Positions 18,701 to 26,945 of a stretch of 64,000 bases of DNA are shown here, piece after piece. The notes beneath the pieces are model-generated. The model was given only the letters and a program-made list of their open reading frames with translations, searched no databases and was not told the origin of the DNA. The position numbers and the translations under genes are program-made. Source of the stretch: Microbacter margulisiae. GTDB lineage: Bacteria; Bacteroidota; Bacteroidia; Bacteroidales; Paludibacteraceae. The stretch is from NCBI RefSeq assembly GCF_014192515.1, contig NZ_JACHYB010000002.1, positions 558,001 through 622,000 of the forward strand, given 5' to 3'. The first letter of the stretch is position 1; every line of letters starts with the position of its first letter.

Positions 18701-19137
18701 CGAGAAACATCTGTAATAGGACGGGCATCTAAAATCTTAGTATCTACAGTGGCCACAGCCCCTGTCAAGTTTGCTTTTCGTTGGGTACCGTAGCCCACTA
18801 CTACGATATCTTGCATTTGCACGTTAGATTCTTCTAAAATCACATTAATCACAGAACGATTGCCTACAACTTCTTCTTTTGAAGTATAACCCATAAATGA
18901 AAATTGCAACTTATCCTTCGATGTTGCCGAGAGTGAATAAAGCCCGTTGACATCGGTTATAGTGCCGGTAGAAGTACCGACAATTTTTACCGATGCACCA
19001 ATAATAGGCTGATTTTTTACATCAACCACTTTCCCTTTAACGGTTCTTGTTTGTGCATACCCGTTTGCTATCACAAAAAATGATAACAAAACAGCAATAC
19101 CCACACGAATCCATTGTTGTTGAAGAATTCTCATCAT
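15775..19137 (-). CDS. SusC/RagA-family TonB-dependent outer-membrane transporter (pair 2)
   Basis: The 1120-residue protein has a signal peptide (to about residue 29, ANGYAQ), a carboxypeptidase-D-like domain (GKVVDVKNQPIIGASV), the SusC box IVVVGYGTQRKANLTGAV, the plug (PLILVDGVEVP, ISVLKDASSSAIYGARATWGVILITTK) and a barrel ending in LQVKF. The first ~132 residues are almost the same as in the other susC of the window, but the barrels differ strongly, which points to a different ligand. It opens a susC-susD-GH18 unit. Confidence 0.93.
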   Translation of the reverse strand: MMRILQQQWIRVGIAVLLSFFVIANGYAQTRTVKGKVVDVKNQPIIGASVKIVGTSTGTITDVNGLYSLSATSKDKLQFSFMGYTSKEEVVGNRSVINVILEESNVQMQDIVVVGYGTQRKANLTGAVATVDTKILDARPITDVSRGLEGVAPGLTITAPTGDLGVNPSIKLRGSVGSLGNGASSNGAASPLILVDGVEVPNLMMINPNDIASISVLKDASSSAIYGARATWGVILITTKQGKFNQRAVVDYSVNFSENTPTITMNIADAPTNAAFLLAVNQRANPTNPADANGGFVYANASTIQTMKDWLKQYGNKNLGEDIVRGRDYDIIGGKFYGYRTYDPTHLYLKRYTPMSQHNISVSGGGEKISYNLSGAYLNQSGLLKVNPDSYKRYNLTANINGVVNKWLELRLNSMLSNSDYTTPFNLLNTASRYNAFYYMYRWSSFSPYGYMNGQPVKDAVNAVRQANDNTTDAILSRVTIAATAKILEGLTFDADYTFSNQDTRATVRGGDFYALNTWGTPNSSTPSGFNYGIVSTNTNYIEEDFMYERTRAFNGYFTYKKKIDKHDLKVTAGVNTEDFIRNGYISKKANLLINSQANIGLASGTQTVGVIGAGYLTSSPTQWATAGAFGRINYSYDDKYLLEYDMRYDGSSLFPAANRWAVFPSGSLGWRFTQEPFMRGITKILTSGKLRASYGMLGNQDVAANSFISTLTPYYGTNVNVGGSLWYVNGANQTFFGTPTTVSTSLTWEKVTTADFGADLQLINDLNITYDWYQRVTSGMITAGSPVPLTFGTTAAYQNFGALTTKGWELQLNYRHIFNNGLTINLSAGLSDYIETITKWVYSTSYTGYRVGQRIGAVYGYKFDRLFNVDDFQRDANNAIAVSSGQYQLKPGIATQSKLGTFGPGDVKYKDLNGDGVIDAGDGTVANHGDMSLLGYNTPRDQYNFTIGASWKGFDLNMFFQGVGSCKNWIASSATLPGFDTGNSPSLLTTQTNYWYTPNVTDPSKSDYFVSQVKDPVYPRPSNSGSSSTGNFQVSDKYMQNLAYLRLKNLAVGYSFPKSMISKAFIQNLRIYISIDNLLTFDHVTAPIDPETGSVGDAIAYGRSYPFVKAYSAGLQVKF
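18742..19137 (-). repeat. susC 5' direct repeat, copy 2
   Basis: This is the partner of the repeat at 11,377-11,772, in the same orientation. Similarity stops soon after the LTGAV codons. Upstream, the promoter core is also alike in the two copies. Confidence 0.85.
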
Positions 19138-19750
19138 AATTGCTAGGATTTAAGGATATAGAAATGATTAATTGCACCTTTTACACGCAATAGGAAATCT
19201 GAGGCGCACAAATCCCCTAATTTATAAATTCTTTGATACCTCAAGATCAGATAAAAGATAATTTTGAATAAATAAACAGACACTATACAGCAATTTTCTT
19301 CAAATTCACGCCATTATTTACCCATATATAATAAGAAACTATATTATTGTATCGTAATATTACCTTTAATACAAAAATATATTACAATGATATTTCGTAG
19401 AAGCCAATAAGCACATGATATATAAACAATTAATTAGCAGAAAATAGACTACAAATAAGACAATCATTCATATCTCATTGCCCACAAAATTAGATGAATT
19501 TTTTCAATAAACAAGACCAATTCAATTGTTTATTGTTTTTATTTGTTTTTTATTTGTTTTTTGCTTTTTGAGACTCTTATTTATACTTTAAAAATACAAT
19601 GACTAAGTTTTGACGCAGGCAGCAATTAATAGAGGAAAATAATGAACAAGAATAGTAATAATGGAATCTTAGAGCAGACAATAAACACCTAATTATTAAA
19701 GCAAAAACAAGCAATCTAAAATAATTCAACGAAATTTTTTATCACAGAAA
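19138..19750. other. Intergenic region with the susC-2 leader and promoter
   Basis: No gene is supported in these 613 bases. From 19,138 to about 19,478 lies the probable ~340-nt leader of susC-2. Beyond the promoter there are T-rich direct repeats of TTTATTTGTTTT (19,535-19,565). The last part, next to the rsgA stop, shows no clear terminator. Confidence 0.5.
19485..19515 (-). promoter_or_regulatory. Promoter of susC pair 2 (-33 CTTG, N19, -7 TAATTTTG)
   Basis: On the minus strand CTTG (19,512-19,515) is followed after 19 bases by TAATTTTG (19,485-19,492). The spacer contains the AAAAAATTC block also present at the susC-1 promoter. Its -33 box is one base off consensus, so it may be weaker or need an activator. 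Confidence 0.62.
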
Positions 19751-20674
19751 TCAACGATATTTCCCCTTTTCAAATTCATCAAGAATACTAAGGTAGCTTG
19801 TATAACGGGAGGGATCAATGCGACCATCCTGAACGGCTTCAATGACAGCACAACCTGGCTCATGGGTGTGTGTACAATTATAGAAACGACAATCAGATGC
19901 AATTTTAAATATTTCAGGAAAATAATGACTTACGTCTGCAAACGACATACCCGTCATACCAAATCCCTTAATACCAGGAGTATCGATAACAAAACCACCT
20001 CCTTCCAAGGGAAACATCTCTGAAAATGTTGTTGTATGCATACCCTTGTTGTGATATTCCGAAATGGCATTGGTTTTTGCCGCAGAATCAGGAGACAAAC
20101 GATTAAGAAGTGATGACTTACCAACTCCAGAGTTACCTGAAAACAAAGAAATTTTTCCAATTAAAGAATGGTGTAAAGTACTGATTCCTTCTCCGGATTC
20201 AGCTGATACAGCATAACAAGGATAGCCAATAGATTGATACAACGTTTGCCACTGTTCCACAACGGACAATTCGTCTTCATGATATAAATCTATTTTATTA
20301 ATCACTATAATTGCGCGTATTTTAAATGATTCCGCCGCAACTAAAAAACGATCAATAAAGACAGAATAAGTTTTCGGATAATTAGTTGTCACTACTAATA
20401 CTGCCAGATCAATATTAGCGGCAATGATATGAGCTTGCTTTGAAAGATTGGATGCACGACGCACCATTTCATTTATTCGAGGTTTAATTGCAGTAATCAT
20501 AGCAATATCATGCGCATTTTTTTCAAAGCACACATGATCACCTACCACAATAGGATTCGTTGTAGAGATAGATTTCAAACGGAAGTTACCTTTTAAATTA
20601 CATTCAACAAGAGACCCGTCATTTGACAAAACCCGATATAATTGCCCTGATGTTTTTACAACAACACCTTCCAT
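19751..20674 (-). CDS. rsgA: Ribosome small-subunit-dependent GTPase A
   Basis: The 307-residue protein has an N-terminal OB fold and then a circularly permuted GTPase. The NKxD motif (VINKIDLY) comes before the P-loop SGNSGVGKSSLLN, which is followed by DTPGI. The C-terminal zinc motif CRFYNCTHTHEPGC is complete. RsgA helps mature the 30S subunit and releases from it on GTP hydrolysis. The length is normal. The start is 49 bases after the dnaG stop on the same strand, so they are probably co-transcribed. Confidence 0.96.
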   Translation of the reverse strand: MEGVVVKTSGQLYRVLSNDGSLVECNLKGNFRLKSISTTNPIVVGDHVCFEKNAHDIAMITAIKPRINEMVRRASNLSKQAHIIAANIDLAVLVVTTNYPKTYSVFIDRFLVAAESFKIRAIIVINKIDLYHEDELSVVEQWQTLYQSIGYPCYAVSAESGEGISTLHHSLIGKISLFSGNSGVGKSSLLNRLSPDSAAKTNAISEYHNKGMHTTTFSEMFPLEGGGFVIDTPGIKGFGMTGMSFADVSHYFPEIFKIASDCRFYNCTHTHEPGCAVIEAVQDGRIDPSRYTSYLSILDEFEKGKYR

Positions 20675-20723
20675 AAAATCGATTATTATTGCTCAATCGT
20701 TACGCACTACTTACAATATATCT

Positions 20724-22688
20724 TTATAACTTAAGAATGATCCGTTCGCCAAGATTTTTAGCAAGCTGAGCTTTAATAGCGTTTAATTGGCTAATTTCTT
20801 CCATTAATCTCTGCTCCGCTAGTGCATCATGCAACTCGTTCGCATGCTTTAGTGCCAGCATTTTTTCTTTGAGCGATGTCATGACAATCTTATTTTTGTA
20901 TTCAAACAAAACACGCGGAACAGCTTCTGACAACCATTCGTCATCTCTTTCCGTTGTAGCGTTTTGAGTATATAGCCGACTTAACACATATTTATCAGCT
21001 ACCAGATCGGCAGACAAACTGCTAATTGTAGGATCATGATGCTGAAGAAAATAAGGTTCTGGAACAAAAAATTCATCATGAAGATGCTCTTCAAATTCTC
21101 TGAGTATTTTAGCATGTAAAGGATGTGCAAAAGCAAGATGGTCGTTCTGTAATTCATCGATAAGATATTGCATAACCGAAATAGAAATCAGTTGTGTATC
21201 ACTTGCATTATCACGCGATAAAAATAATTTACGTTCACCATATCGAATCATATACTGGATGATATTTCGTTCAACCTCATCCCAATCATGAGGTTGATAT
21301 TTTTTTTCATCCGTCTCTGATCCAGAGTTGACAACGGAGAGACTTGTTACAGTTGTGGTACCGTTGTCAGGCTGCTGAAAAGTATGTCCGTTTTGATATT
21401 TAGTGATTTCTGCATACAACAACTTTTCATCCGTCTCTAAAAGGGTACTGCATTCTTTCACATATACAGACCGAATAATATGATCAGGGATGATAGCAAT
21501 ACTACGGACAATATCCCCAATCAAAGCAGCTCTCTTAATTGGATCATTACCTGCTTCATTCAGTAATAATGAAGTTTTGAAACGAATGAAGTCAGTCTGA
21601 TGCTTTTCAATATAACTAATAAACTGACTGGCATCCTGGCTTTTCGCAAATGAATCCGGATCTTCTCCCTGTGGTAATAAAACCACTTTGATATTTAAAC
21701 CCTCTTCCAGCAGCATATCTATCCCCCTGATAGAAGCTTTAATGCCAGCAGCATCACCATCATACAAAACCGTTACATTGTTCGTGAAGCGATGAATGAG
21801 TCTGATCTGACCTTTTGTCAAAGAAGTTCCCGAAGAAGCAACAACGTTTTCGATGCCAGCCTGATGCATCGCTAATACATCCGTATATCCTTCGACCAAA
21901 AAACAACGATCAAACTTTACAATGGTTTGTTTGGCAAAATAAATTCCATACAATTCATTGCTCTTGTGATATATTTCCGATTCTGGAGAGTTTACATATT
22001 TCGCTGTTTTGTCATCTTTCTTTAAAACACGACCTCCAAAGGCAACAATATTACCCGAAAGCGAATGTACGGGAAACATAACTCTTCCCCAAAACCGGTC
22101 ATATAGAGAGCCGTTCTCGCGATCAATTGAAAGCCCGGTCTTAATCAAATATTCCTTTTTATACGCCTTGCTAAGCGCAGAAACCGTAAAAGCATCGCGT
22201 TGGTCCAGGGAATATCCTAATTGAAACTTACGTATTATATCGTCATGAAACCCTCGTTCATGAAAATAAGCCAACCCAATATTACGCCCTTCAGAAGAGT
22301 CAAACAACAACGAGCTGAAATATTGCTGAGCAAATTTATTGACAGCCAACATGCTCTCCCGATCATTCCGCTGGGCTATTTCTTCAGGCGTCAACTCTTT
22401 TTCGACAACTTCAATATTGTATTTCTTTGCCAAATATTTCAACGCTTCATAATAGCTCATTTGTTCGTGCTCCATAATAAAATTCACGGCATTTCCTCCC
22501 TTGCCGCAGCTAAAGCATTTACAAATCCCTTTTGCAGGAGAGACACTAAATGAAGGCGTCCTTTCTTCATGAAACGGGCATAAGCCAATATAATTAACTC
22601 CACGTTTTTTCAGAGTAACAAAATCAGACACAACATCAAGAATCTGAGCTGCGTTTATAATTTTATCAATAGTGACGGGGTCAATCAT
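20724..22688 (-). CDS. dnaG: DNA primase
   Basis: The frame opens at 22,712, but the start MIDPVTIDKI at 22,688 (654 residues) fits the family and lies just after a promoter element, so I use it. The N-terminal CHC2 zinc finger is seen in CPFHEERTPSFSVSPAKG and KCFSCG. The Toprim domain has VEGYTDVLAMH and VLYDGDAAGIK. The C-terminal ~200 residues are a variable helicase-interaction region. The enzyme lays the RNA primers for replication with the DnaB helicase. Confidence 0.95.
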   Translation of the reverse strand: MIDPVTIDKIINAAQILDVVSDFVTLKKRGVNYIGLCPFHEERTPSFSVSPAKGICKCFSCGKGGNAVNFIMEHEQMSYYEALKYLAKKYNIEVVEKELTPEEIAQRNDRESMLAVNKFAQQYFSSLLFDSSEGRNIGLAYFHERGFHDDIIRKFQLGYSLDQRDAFTVSALSKAYKKEYLIKTGLSIDRENGSLYDRFWGRVMFPVHSLSGNIVAFGGRVLKKDDKTAKYVNSPESEIYHKSNELYGIYFAKQTIVKFDRCFLVEGYTDVLAMHQAGIENVVASSGTSLTKGQIRLIHRFTNNVTVLYDGDAAGIKASIRGIDMLLEEGLNIKVVLLPQGEDPDSFAKSQDASQFISYIEKHQTDFIRFKTSLLLNEAGNDPIKRAALIGDIVRSIAIIPDHIIRSVYVKECSTLLETDEKLLYAEITKYQNGHTFQQPDNGTTTVTSLSVVNSGSETDEKKYQPHDWDEVERNIIQYMIRYGERKLFLSRDNASDTQLISISVMQYLIDELQNDHLAFAHPLHAKILREFEEHLHDEFFVPEPYFLQHHDPTISSLSADLVADKYVLSRLYTQNATTERDDEWLSEAVPRVLFEYKNKIVMTSLKEKMLALKHANELHDALAEQRLMEEISQLNAIKAQLAKNLGERIILKL

Positions 22689-22709
22689 ATTACATTGAAA
22701 TAAGAAGAA

Positions 22710-22717
22710 CAAAAGTA
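22710..22717 (-). promoter_or_regulatory. -7 promoter element for dnaG-rsgA
   Basis: On the minus strand it reads TACTTTTG (TAnnTTTG). It lies 22 bases before the chosen dnaG ATG and leaves a leader of about 15 nt. The expected -33 region carries TTGT, a partial match. Confidence 0.5.
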
Positions 22718-22800
22718 CCTAATTTTGTATCACAGTACAATAAGCAAATCCTTAATATTGCAGTGTCATGACAACATTAACGAGGTTGCTGTTTTTTTGC

Positions 22801-22808
22801 TACCTTTG
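22801..22808 (+). promoter_or_regulatory. -7 promoter element for the MlaE-type permease gene
   Basis: TACCTTTG matches TAnnTTTG, 18 bases before the permease ATG. A TTTG box at the usual -33 distance is absent. Confidence 0.5.
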
Positions 22809-22825
22809 CAAAAAAAGAAGAATCA

Positions 22826-23566
22826 ATGAAAGTTTTTATTGCAGTAGGTCGCTATTTTTTATTCTTAAAGCGAGTATTTTCTGTGCCTGACCAATGGCGC
22901 ATGTTTTATAAACAATTGCTTTTGGAATTTGAAAAGTTGGGTTACCGATCTATTGGGATTGTAATCATTATATCTACTTTCATCGGGGCCATCATTACTA
23001 TTCAGGCACAACACAATACGACAAACCCACTGATGCCTCGCTACACAACCGGATTGCTCACCCGCGACACTTTGATCCTAGAATTTTCTTCAACTGTACT
23101 TTGCTTACTTTTGGCAGGGAAAATAGGCTCCAATATTTCCTCTGAAATTGGGAGTATGCGCATCTCTGAACAGATTGATGCACTCGATGTCATAGGCATC
23201 AATTCCGCCAATTACCTGGTACTGCCGAAAATAGCAGCCTTAGTAATTTTAATGCCTATCTTAGTAGTTTTCAGCATGTTCCTTGGAGTAGTAGGAGGTG
23301 ATGCCGTAGGCGTATTCTCGAATATCATCACGACATCTAACTTTATCTATGGCATTCAATATGACTTTACTCCATTTTATGTGACCTACTCATTGATTAA
23401 ATCAGCCGTCTTTGCCTTTATTATAGCTTCAGTTTCGTCTTATTACGGTTATTTTACAAAAGGAGGAGCTTTAAACGTAGGGAATGCCAGTACAACTGCT
23501 GTTGTGAATAGCAGTGTATTAATCCTTTTATTTGATGTAATTTTGACTGAAGTAATGCTTACTTAA
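22826..23566 (+). CDS. MlaE-family ABC transporter permease
   Basis: The 246-residue inner-membrane protein belongs to the MlaE (YrbE) family, which moves phospholipids or other lipids between the membranes with an MlaF ATPase and an MCE protein. The conserved cytoplasmic loop is present as AGKIGSNISSEIGSMRISEQIDALDVIGIN, and there are five or six hydrophobic segments. It is the only plus-strand gene in the first 58 kb. In many Bacteroidota the ATPase gene follows directly, but here the next gene is on the opposite strand and overlaps the last 8 bases. The partner must be elsewhere or is lost. Confidence 0.9.
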   Translation: MKVFIAVGRYFLFLKRVFSVPDQWRMFYKQLLLEFEKLGYRSIGIVIIISTFIGAIITIQAQHNTTNPLMPRYTTGLLTRDTLILEFSSTVLCLLLAGKIGSNISSEIGSMRISEQIDALDVIGINSANYLVLPKIAALVILMPILVVFSMFLGVVGGDAVGVFSNIITTSNFIYGIQYDFTPFYVTYSLIKSAVFAFIIASVSSYYGYFTKGGALNVGNASTTAVVNSSVLILLFDVILTEVMLT

Positions 23567-24089
23567 GTTGCTCATCTTCAGTATACCAGCTGGCATACAT
23601 GGAATAATTGTGAGCAATGCGTTGATTGATTTCAACAGATTGCTCTTTATCCATTTCCTTAACAAACTTGGCAGGAACACCTGCCCAAATGGTATTAGGT
23701 TCAATTTTTGTTTTACTCAACACTAATGCATTAGCAGCGACAATCGCCCCCTCACCTACTTCTGCATAATCAAGTACAGTTGCCCCCATTCCAATTAAAG
23801 CATAATCATATACTGTAGCACCATGAATCGTAACATTATGTCCTACAGAAACATAATCACCAAGTGTTATTGTTGATTTTTGATAAAGAGTATGTAAAAC
23901 AGCTCCATCCTGAATATTAACATGGTTACCAATCCGAATAGAATTCACATCACCACGAATAACAGCGCCAAACCAGACACTGCAATTATCACCTATCACT
24001 ACATCACCGATAATTACTGCATTATCAGCAATAAAACAATTTTTTCCAATTTGAGGAGTAAATCCTCTCACGCTTTTAATAATAGCCAT
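23559..24089 (-). CDS. Gamma-class carbonic anhydrase family protein
   Basis: A 176-residue left-handed beta-helix protein of hexapeptide repeats (for example IGDNCSVWFGAVIRGDVNSIRIG). The three zinc-binding His are visible in AVLHTLY and GHNVTIHG, and GAVIRGD is the usual signature. Family members (YrdA, PaaY, Cam-like) include real carbonic anhydrases and proteins of unclear activity. It converges with the permease gene, overlapping it by 8 bases. Confidence 0.88.
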   Translation of the reverse strand: MAIIKSVRGFTPQIGKNCFIADNAVIIGDVVIGDNCSVWFGAVIRGDVNSIRIGNHVNIQDGAVLHTLYQKSTITLGDYVSVGHNVTIHGATVYDYALIGMGATVLDYAEVGEGAIVAANALVLSKTKIEPNTIWAGVPAKFVKEMDKEQSVEINQRIAHNYSMYASWYTEDEQLK

Positions 24090-24137
24090 AATGAATTAAT
24101 GGATACAGATACGATACTTCTTTAGATTATAAAAACA

Positions 24138-24167
24138 AACAGCCGATTAAAAAACTAATCGGCTGTT
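24138..24167 (-). terminator. Terminator after tsf
   Basis: A 12-bp stem (AACAGCCGATTA / TAATCGGCTGTT) with a short loop is followed on the minus strand by a T-rich run (TGTTTTTAT). It closes the rplM-rpsI-rpsB-tsf block. Confidence 0.85.
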
Positions 24168-24190
24168 TTTATATTGAAAATCAGAATCGA

Positions 24191-25009
24191 TTATTCCTGA
24201 TTTAATGTAATACGTTTGAAGGCAATTGGAGTTGCATTGTGTTGCTTCACATATTGCGCTATTGTCATCTTATTATCCTTGATAAACTCTTGCTCTACAA
24301 GAGTAAACTCCTGATAAAATTTATTCAAACGACCTTGTGCAATTTTATCCAACATAGCTTCAGGTTTCCCCTCCTGACGAGCTTTATCACGACCAATCTC
24401 CAATTCTTTTTCTACAATTTCAACCGGCACTGAATTTCGATCTAAAGACACAGGATTCATTGCAGCAACTTGCATGGCTACATCGCGAGCAACCTGATAT
24501 TCAACCGAAGTCTCAGCAAAAGCAACAATAGTTGCCAACTTGTTCCCCGGATGTATGTAAAAAATTGTACTTTCTCCCTTGACAAAATCATAACGGTCGA
24601 GTTCCATTTTCTCACCCGTAATTCCTGACCGGTCAGTAATTAATTCAGCCACCGTACGCCCATCTTTTGCCATAGCTAATAATTCTTCTTTGGAAGCAGG
24701 TTGTTTAGCAAGAGCTTCATCAAGAATCGACTGGGTTAAAGCAATAAAATCAGCATTTTTGGCAACAAAATCAGTTTCACACTTCAATGCTAATACAGCA
24801 GCAAAATTGCCATTGTTTCCGGCTAAAACACAGCCTTCAGATGCTTCACGGTCACTGCGTTTTGCAGCTACAGCTTGTCCCTTCTTGCGAATGATTTCAA
24901 TTGCTTTGTCAAAATCTCCATTTGATTCAGTCAAAGCATTCTTGCAATCCATCATGCCGGCACCGGTCATAGTCCGCAATTTTGAGATATCTGCCATTGT
25001 TACAGCCAT
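24191..25009 (-). CDS. tsf: Translation elongation factor Ts
   Basis: The 272-residue protein has the N-terminal UBA-like part with MTGAGMMDCKNALTESNGDFDKAIE and the core motif CETDFVAKNADF. EF-Ts exchanges GDP for GTP on EF-Tu. Start and length are normal. It follows rpsB by 87 bases on the same strand, the common arrangement. Confidence 0.97.
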   Translation of the reverse strand: MAVTMADISKLRTMTGAGMMDCKNALTESNGDFDKAIEIIRKKGQAVAAKRSDREASEGCVLAGNNGNFAAVLALKCETDFVAKNADFIALTQSILDEALAKQPASKEELLAMAKDGRTVAELITDRSGITGEKMELDRYDFVKGESTIFYIHPGNKLATIVAFAETSVEYQVARDVAMQVAAMNPVSLDRNSVPVEIVEKELEIGRDKARQEGKPEAMLDKIAQGRLNKFYQEFTLVEQEFIKDNKMTIAQYVKQHNATPIAFKRITLNQE

Positions 25010-25096
25010 AACTATTTTTCTTTTAATGATTTGATAAATAATATATTGAATGCTGTCCTCTATTCAAAAAGGCTTACATTTCAATAATAACATAAA

Positions 25097-25933
25097 TTAC
25101 AACTCTGAATCTTTTAGATACTTATCTGCAATATTAGCATTTAATGCTACCTCATCTTCTTTATGAACGCGAGGTTTTTTAGCTCCACGTACACGTTTTT
25201 CATGTATTTGTGGTTCTTCGCTATTTTCTGCTTCCATCTTAACAGCCTTCAATTCTTCTTGACCTTCCTGAATAGCAGCAACTAAAGCATCTAAAATAAT
25301 GGAAATTGATTTTGTTGCATCGTCATTTGCTGGGATCACAAAATCAATATTATTGGGATTAGAATTGGTATCAACAATAGCAAACACAGGTATTCCCAAT
25401 CGTTTTGCTTCGTTTACAGCAATTTGTTCTTTCATCACATCCACAACAAACAGTGCAGCCGGCATACGAACCAGGTCAACAATACTTCCAAGGTTCTTTT
25501 CCAATTTAGCGCGTTGTCGTGTGATTTGTAAACGTTCGCGTTTCGATAAATTCGAAAATGTACCATCGTTCGACATCTTATCTATGGTAGTCATTTTCTT
25601 AATAGCTTTCCGAATTGTCGGGAAATTGGTCAACATACCACCAGGCCACCGTTCTGTCACGTAAGGCATTCCAACTAAAGATGCTTTTTCAGCAACTACT
25701 TCTTTAGCTTGTTTTTTAGTTGCAACAAATAAAATCTTTTTGCCTGTTTTAGCAATTTGACGCATTGCTGCTGCAGCTTCATCAATTTTAACTGCTGTTT
25801 TATGCAAATCAATGATATGAATCCCGTTACTTTCCATAAAAATATATGGAGCCATTGCAGGATTCCATTTACGTTTCAGGTGACCAAAATGGCAACCAGC
25901 TTCTAATAAATCTTCAAAATTTGTTGTTGGCAT
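25097..25933 (-). CDS. rpsB: 30S ribosomal protein S2
   Basis: The frame is open to 25,972, but the family start is MPTTNFEDLLEAGCHFGH at 25,933 (278 residues). Typical blocks are GHLKRKWNPAMAPYIF, RWPGGMLTNF, LPVF-like IPVFAIVDTNSNP and FVIPANDDA. The C-terminal ~40 residues form a charged tail (EKRVRGAKKPRVHKEDE), which is usual in Bacteroidota. No separate promoter is obvious in the 164 bases before it, so it may be read from the rplM promoter. Confidence 0.96.
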   Translation of the reverse strand: MPTTNFEDLLEAGCHFGHLKRKWNPAMAPYIFMESNGIHIIDLHKTAVKIDEAAAAMRQIAKTGKKILFVATKKQAKEVVAEKASLVGMPYVTERWPGGMLTNFPTIRKAIKKMTTIDKMSNDGTFSNLSKRERLQITRQRAKLEKNLGSIVDLVRMPAALFVVDVMKEQIAVNEAKRLGIPVFAIVDTNSNPNNIDFVIPANDDATKSISIILDALVAAIQEGQEELKAVKMEAENSEEPQIHEKRVRGAKKPRVHKEDEVALNANIADKYLKDSEL

Positions 25934-26097
25934 CTGTATTGTTTTAATTAAGTTTACATTCCATGAAATCAATTGATAGGTAGTTCAGAAGTGAAGTCTT
26001 ATCAATTTAGATACTAAACTTGGTCTTTGCTCGTGTCAATAAAGAAATCATTTTTATGAGATTTGCACTTATCATGTAAATCAGCAAAAAGATTCAA

Positions 26098-26484
26098 TTA
26101 ACGTTTGCTGAACTGGAAGCGTTTACGGGCTTTTGGGCGACCTGGTTTTTTACGTTCCACTTCGCGTGAATCACGAGTTAGAAATCCTTCTGATTTGAGA
26201 GCATGTTTGTCTTCAGCATTTATTTTTACCAGTGCTCTTGCAATAGCCAAACGTAAAGCTTCAGCTTGCCCTTTGAATCCGCCTCCAACAAGATTAACAC
26301 GAATGTCGTATTTTTCAGCAACACCTAATTTGTTCAACGGTTGCTTTACAACATACTGCAAAATGGTTGAAGGAAAATAAACAGAAAGATCTTTTTTATT
26401 GATGATAATAGAGCCATTTCCCTGAGCTACAAAAACACGGGCAACAGCAGCTTTTCTTCTTCCTATAGCATGTATAAGTTCCAT
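26098..26484 (-). CDS. rpsI: 30S ribosomal protein S9
   Basis: 128 residues with the S9 pattern: IGRRKAAVARV, the GFKGQAEALRLAIARAL block and the basic tail ending in FQFSKR that reaches the P-site tRNA. It begins 5 bases after rplM ends, so the pair is translated from one message. Confidence 0.97.
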   Translation of the reverse strand: MELIHAIGRRKAAVARVFVAQGNGSIIINKKDLSVYFPSTILQYVVKQPLNKLGVAEKYDIRVNLVGGGFKGQAEALRLAIARALVKINAEDKHALKSEGFLTRDSREVERKKPGRPKARKRFQFSKR

Positions 26485-26489
26485 ATTAC

Positions 26490-26945
26490 TTATTTAAGTA
26501 TGTTTAAATCAATGACTTTGGGTTGTTGAGCTTCATGAGGGTGTTCAGGACCGGCATACACATGTAAATTACGTAAGAGTTGAGCGCCTAAACGATTCTT
26601 AGGCAACATTCCCTTAACTACCTTCATAATCAGTTTTTCAGGACTTTTTTCCATCAAACGGGCAGGTGTGATATCACGTTGCCCTCCAGGATATCCTGTA
26701 TAACTCAAATAGACACGATCAGTCCATTTATTACCTGTTAATCGAACTTTCTCAGCATTAATAATAATCACATTATCGCCACAATCAACGTGTGGAGTAA
26801 AATTAGGCTTATATTTGCCTCGCAAAAGTTTAGCAACTTTAGAACCCATGCGTCCCAACACCATATCAGTGGCATCAACGACCACCCATTCTTTTTGCAC
26901 AGTTGCCTTATTTGCAGAAATGGTTTTATAACTTAACGTATTCAT
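26490..26945 (-). CDS. rplM: 50S ribosomal protein L13
   Basis: 151 residues with the L13 motifs VVDATDMVLGRMGSKVAKLLRGK, VDCGDNVIIINAEKV and KGMLPKNRLG. It is the first gene of the rplM-rpsI-rpsB-tsf group and has a ~176-nt leader. Confidence 0.97.
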   Translation of the reverse strand: MNTLSYKTISANKATVQKEWVVVDATDMVLGRMGSKVAKLLRGKYKPNFTPHVDCGDNVIIINAEKVRLTGNKWTDRVYLSYTGYPGGQRDITPARLMEKSPEKLIMKVVKGMLPKNRLGAQLLRNLHVYAGPEHPHEAQQPKVIDLNILK

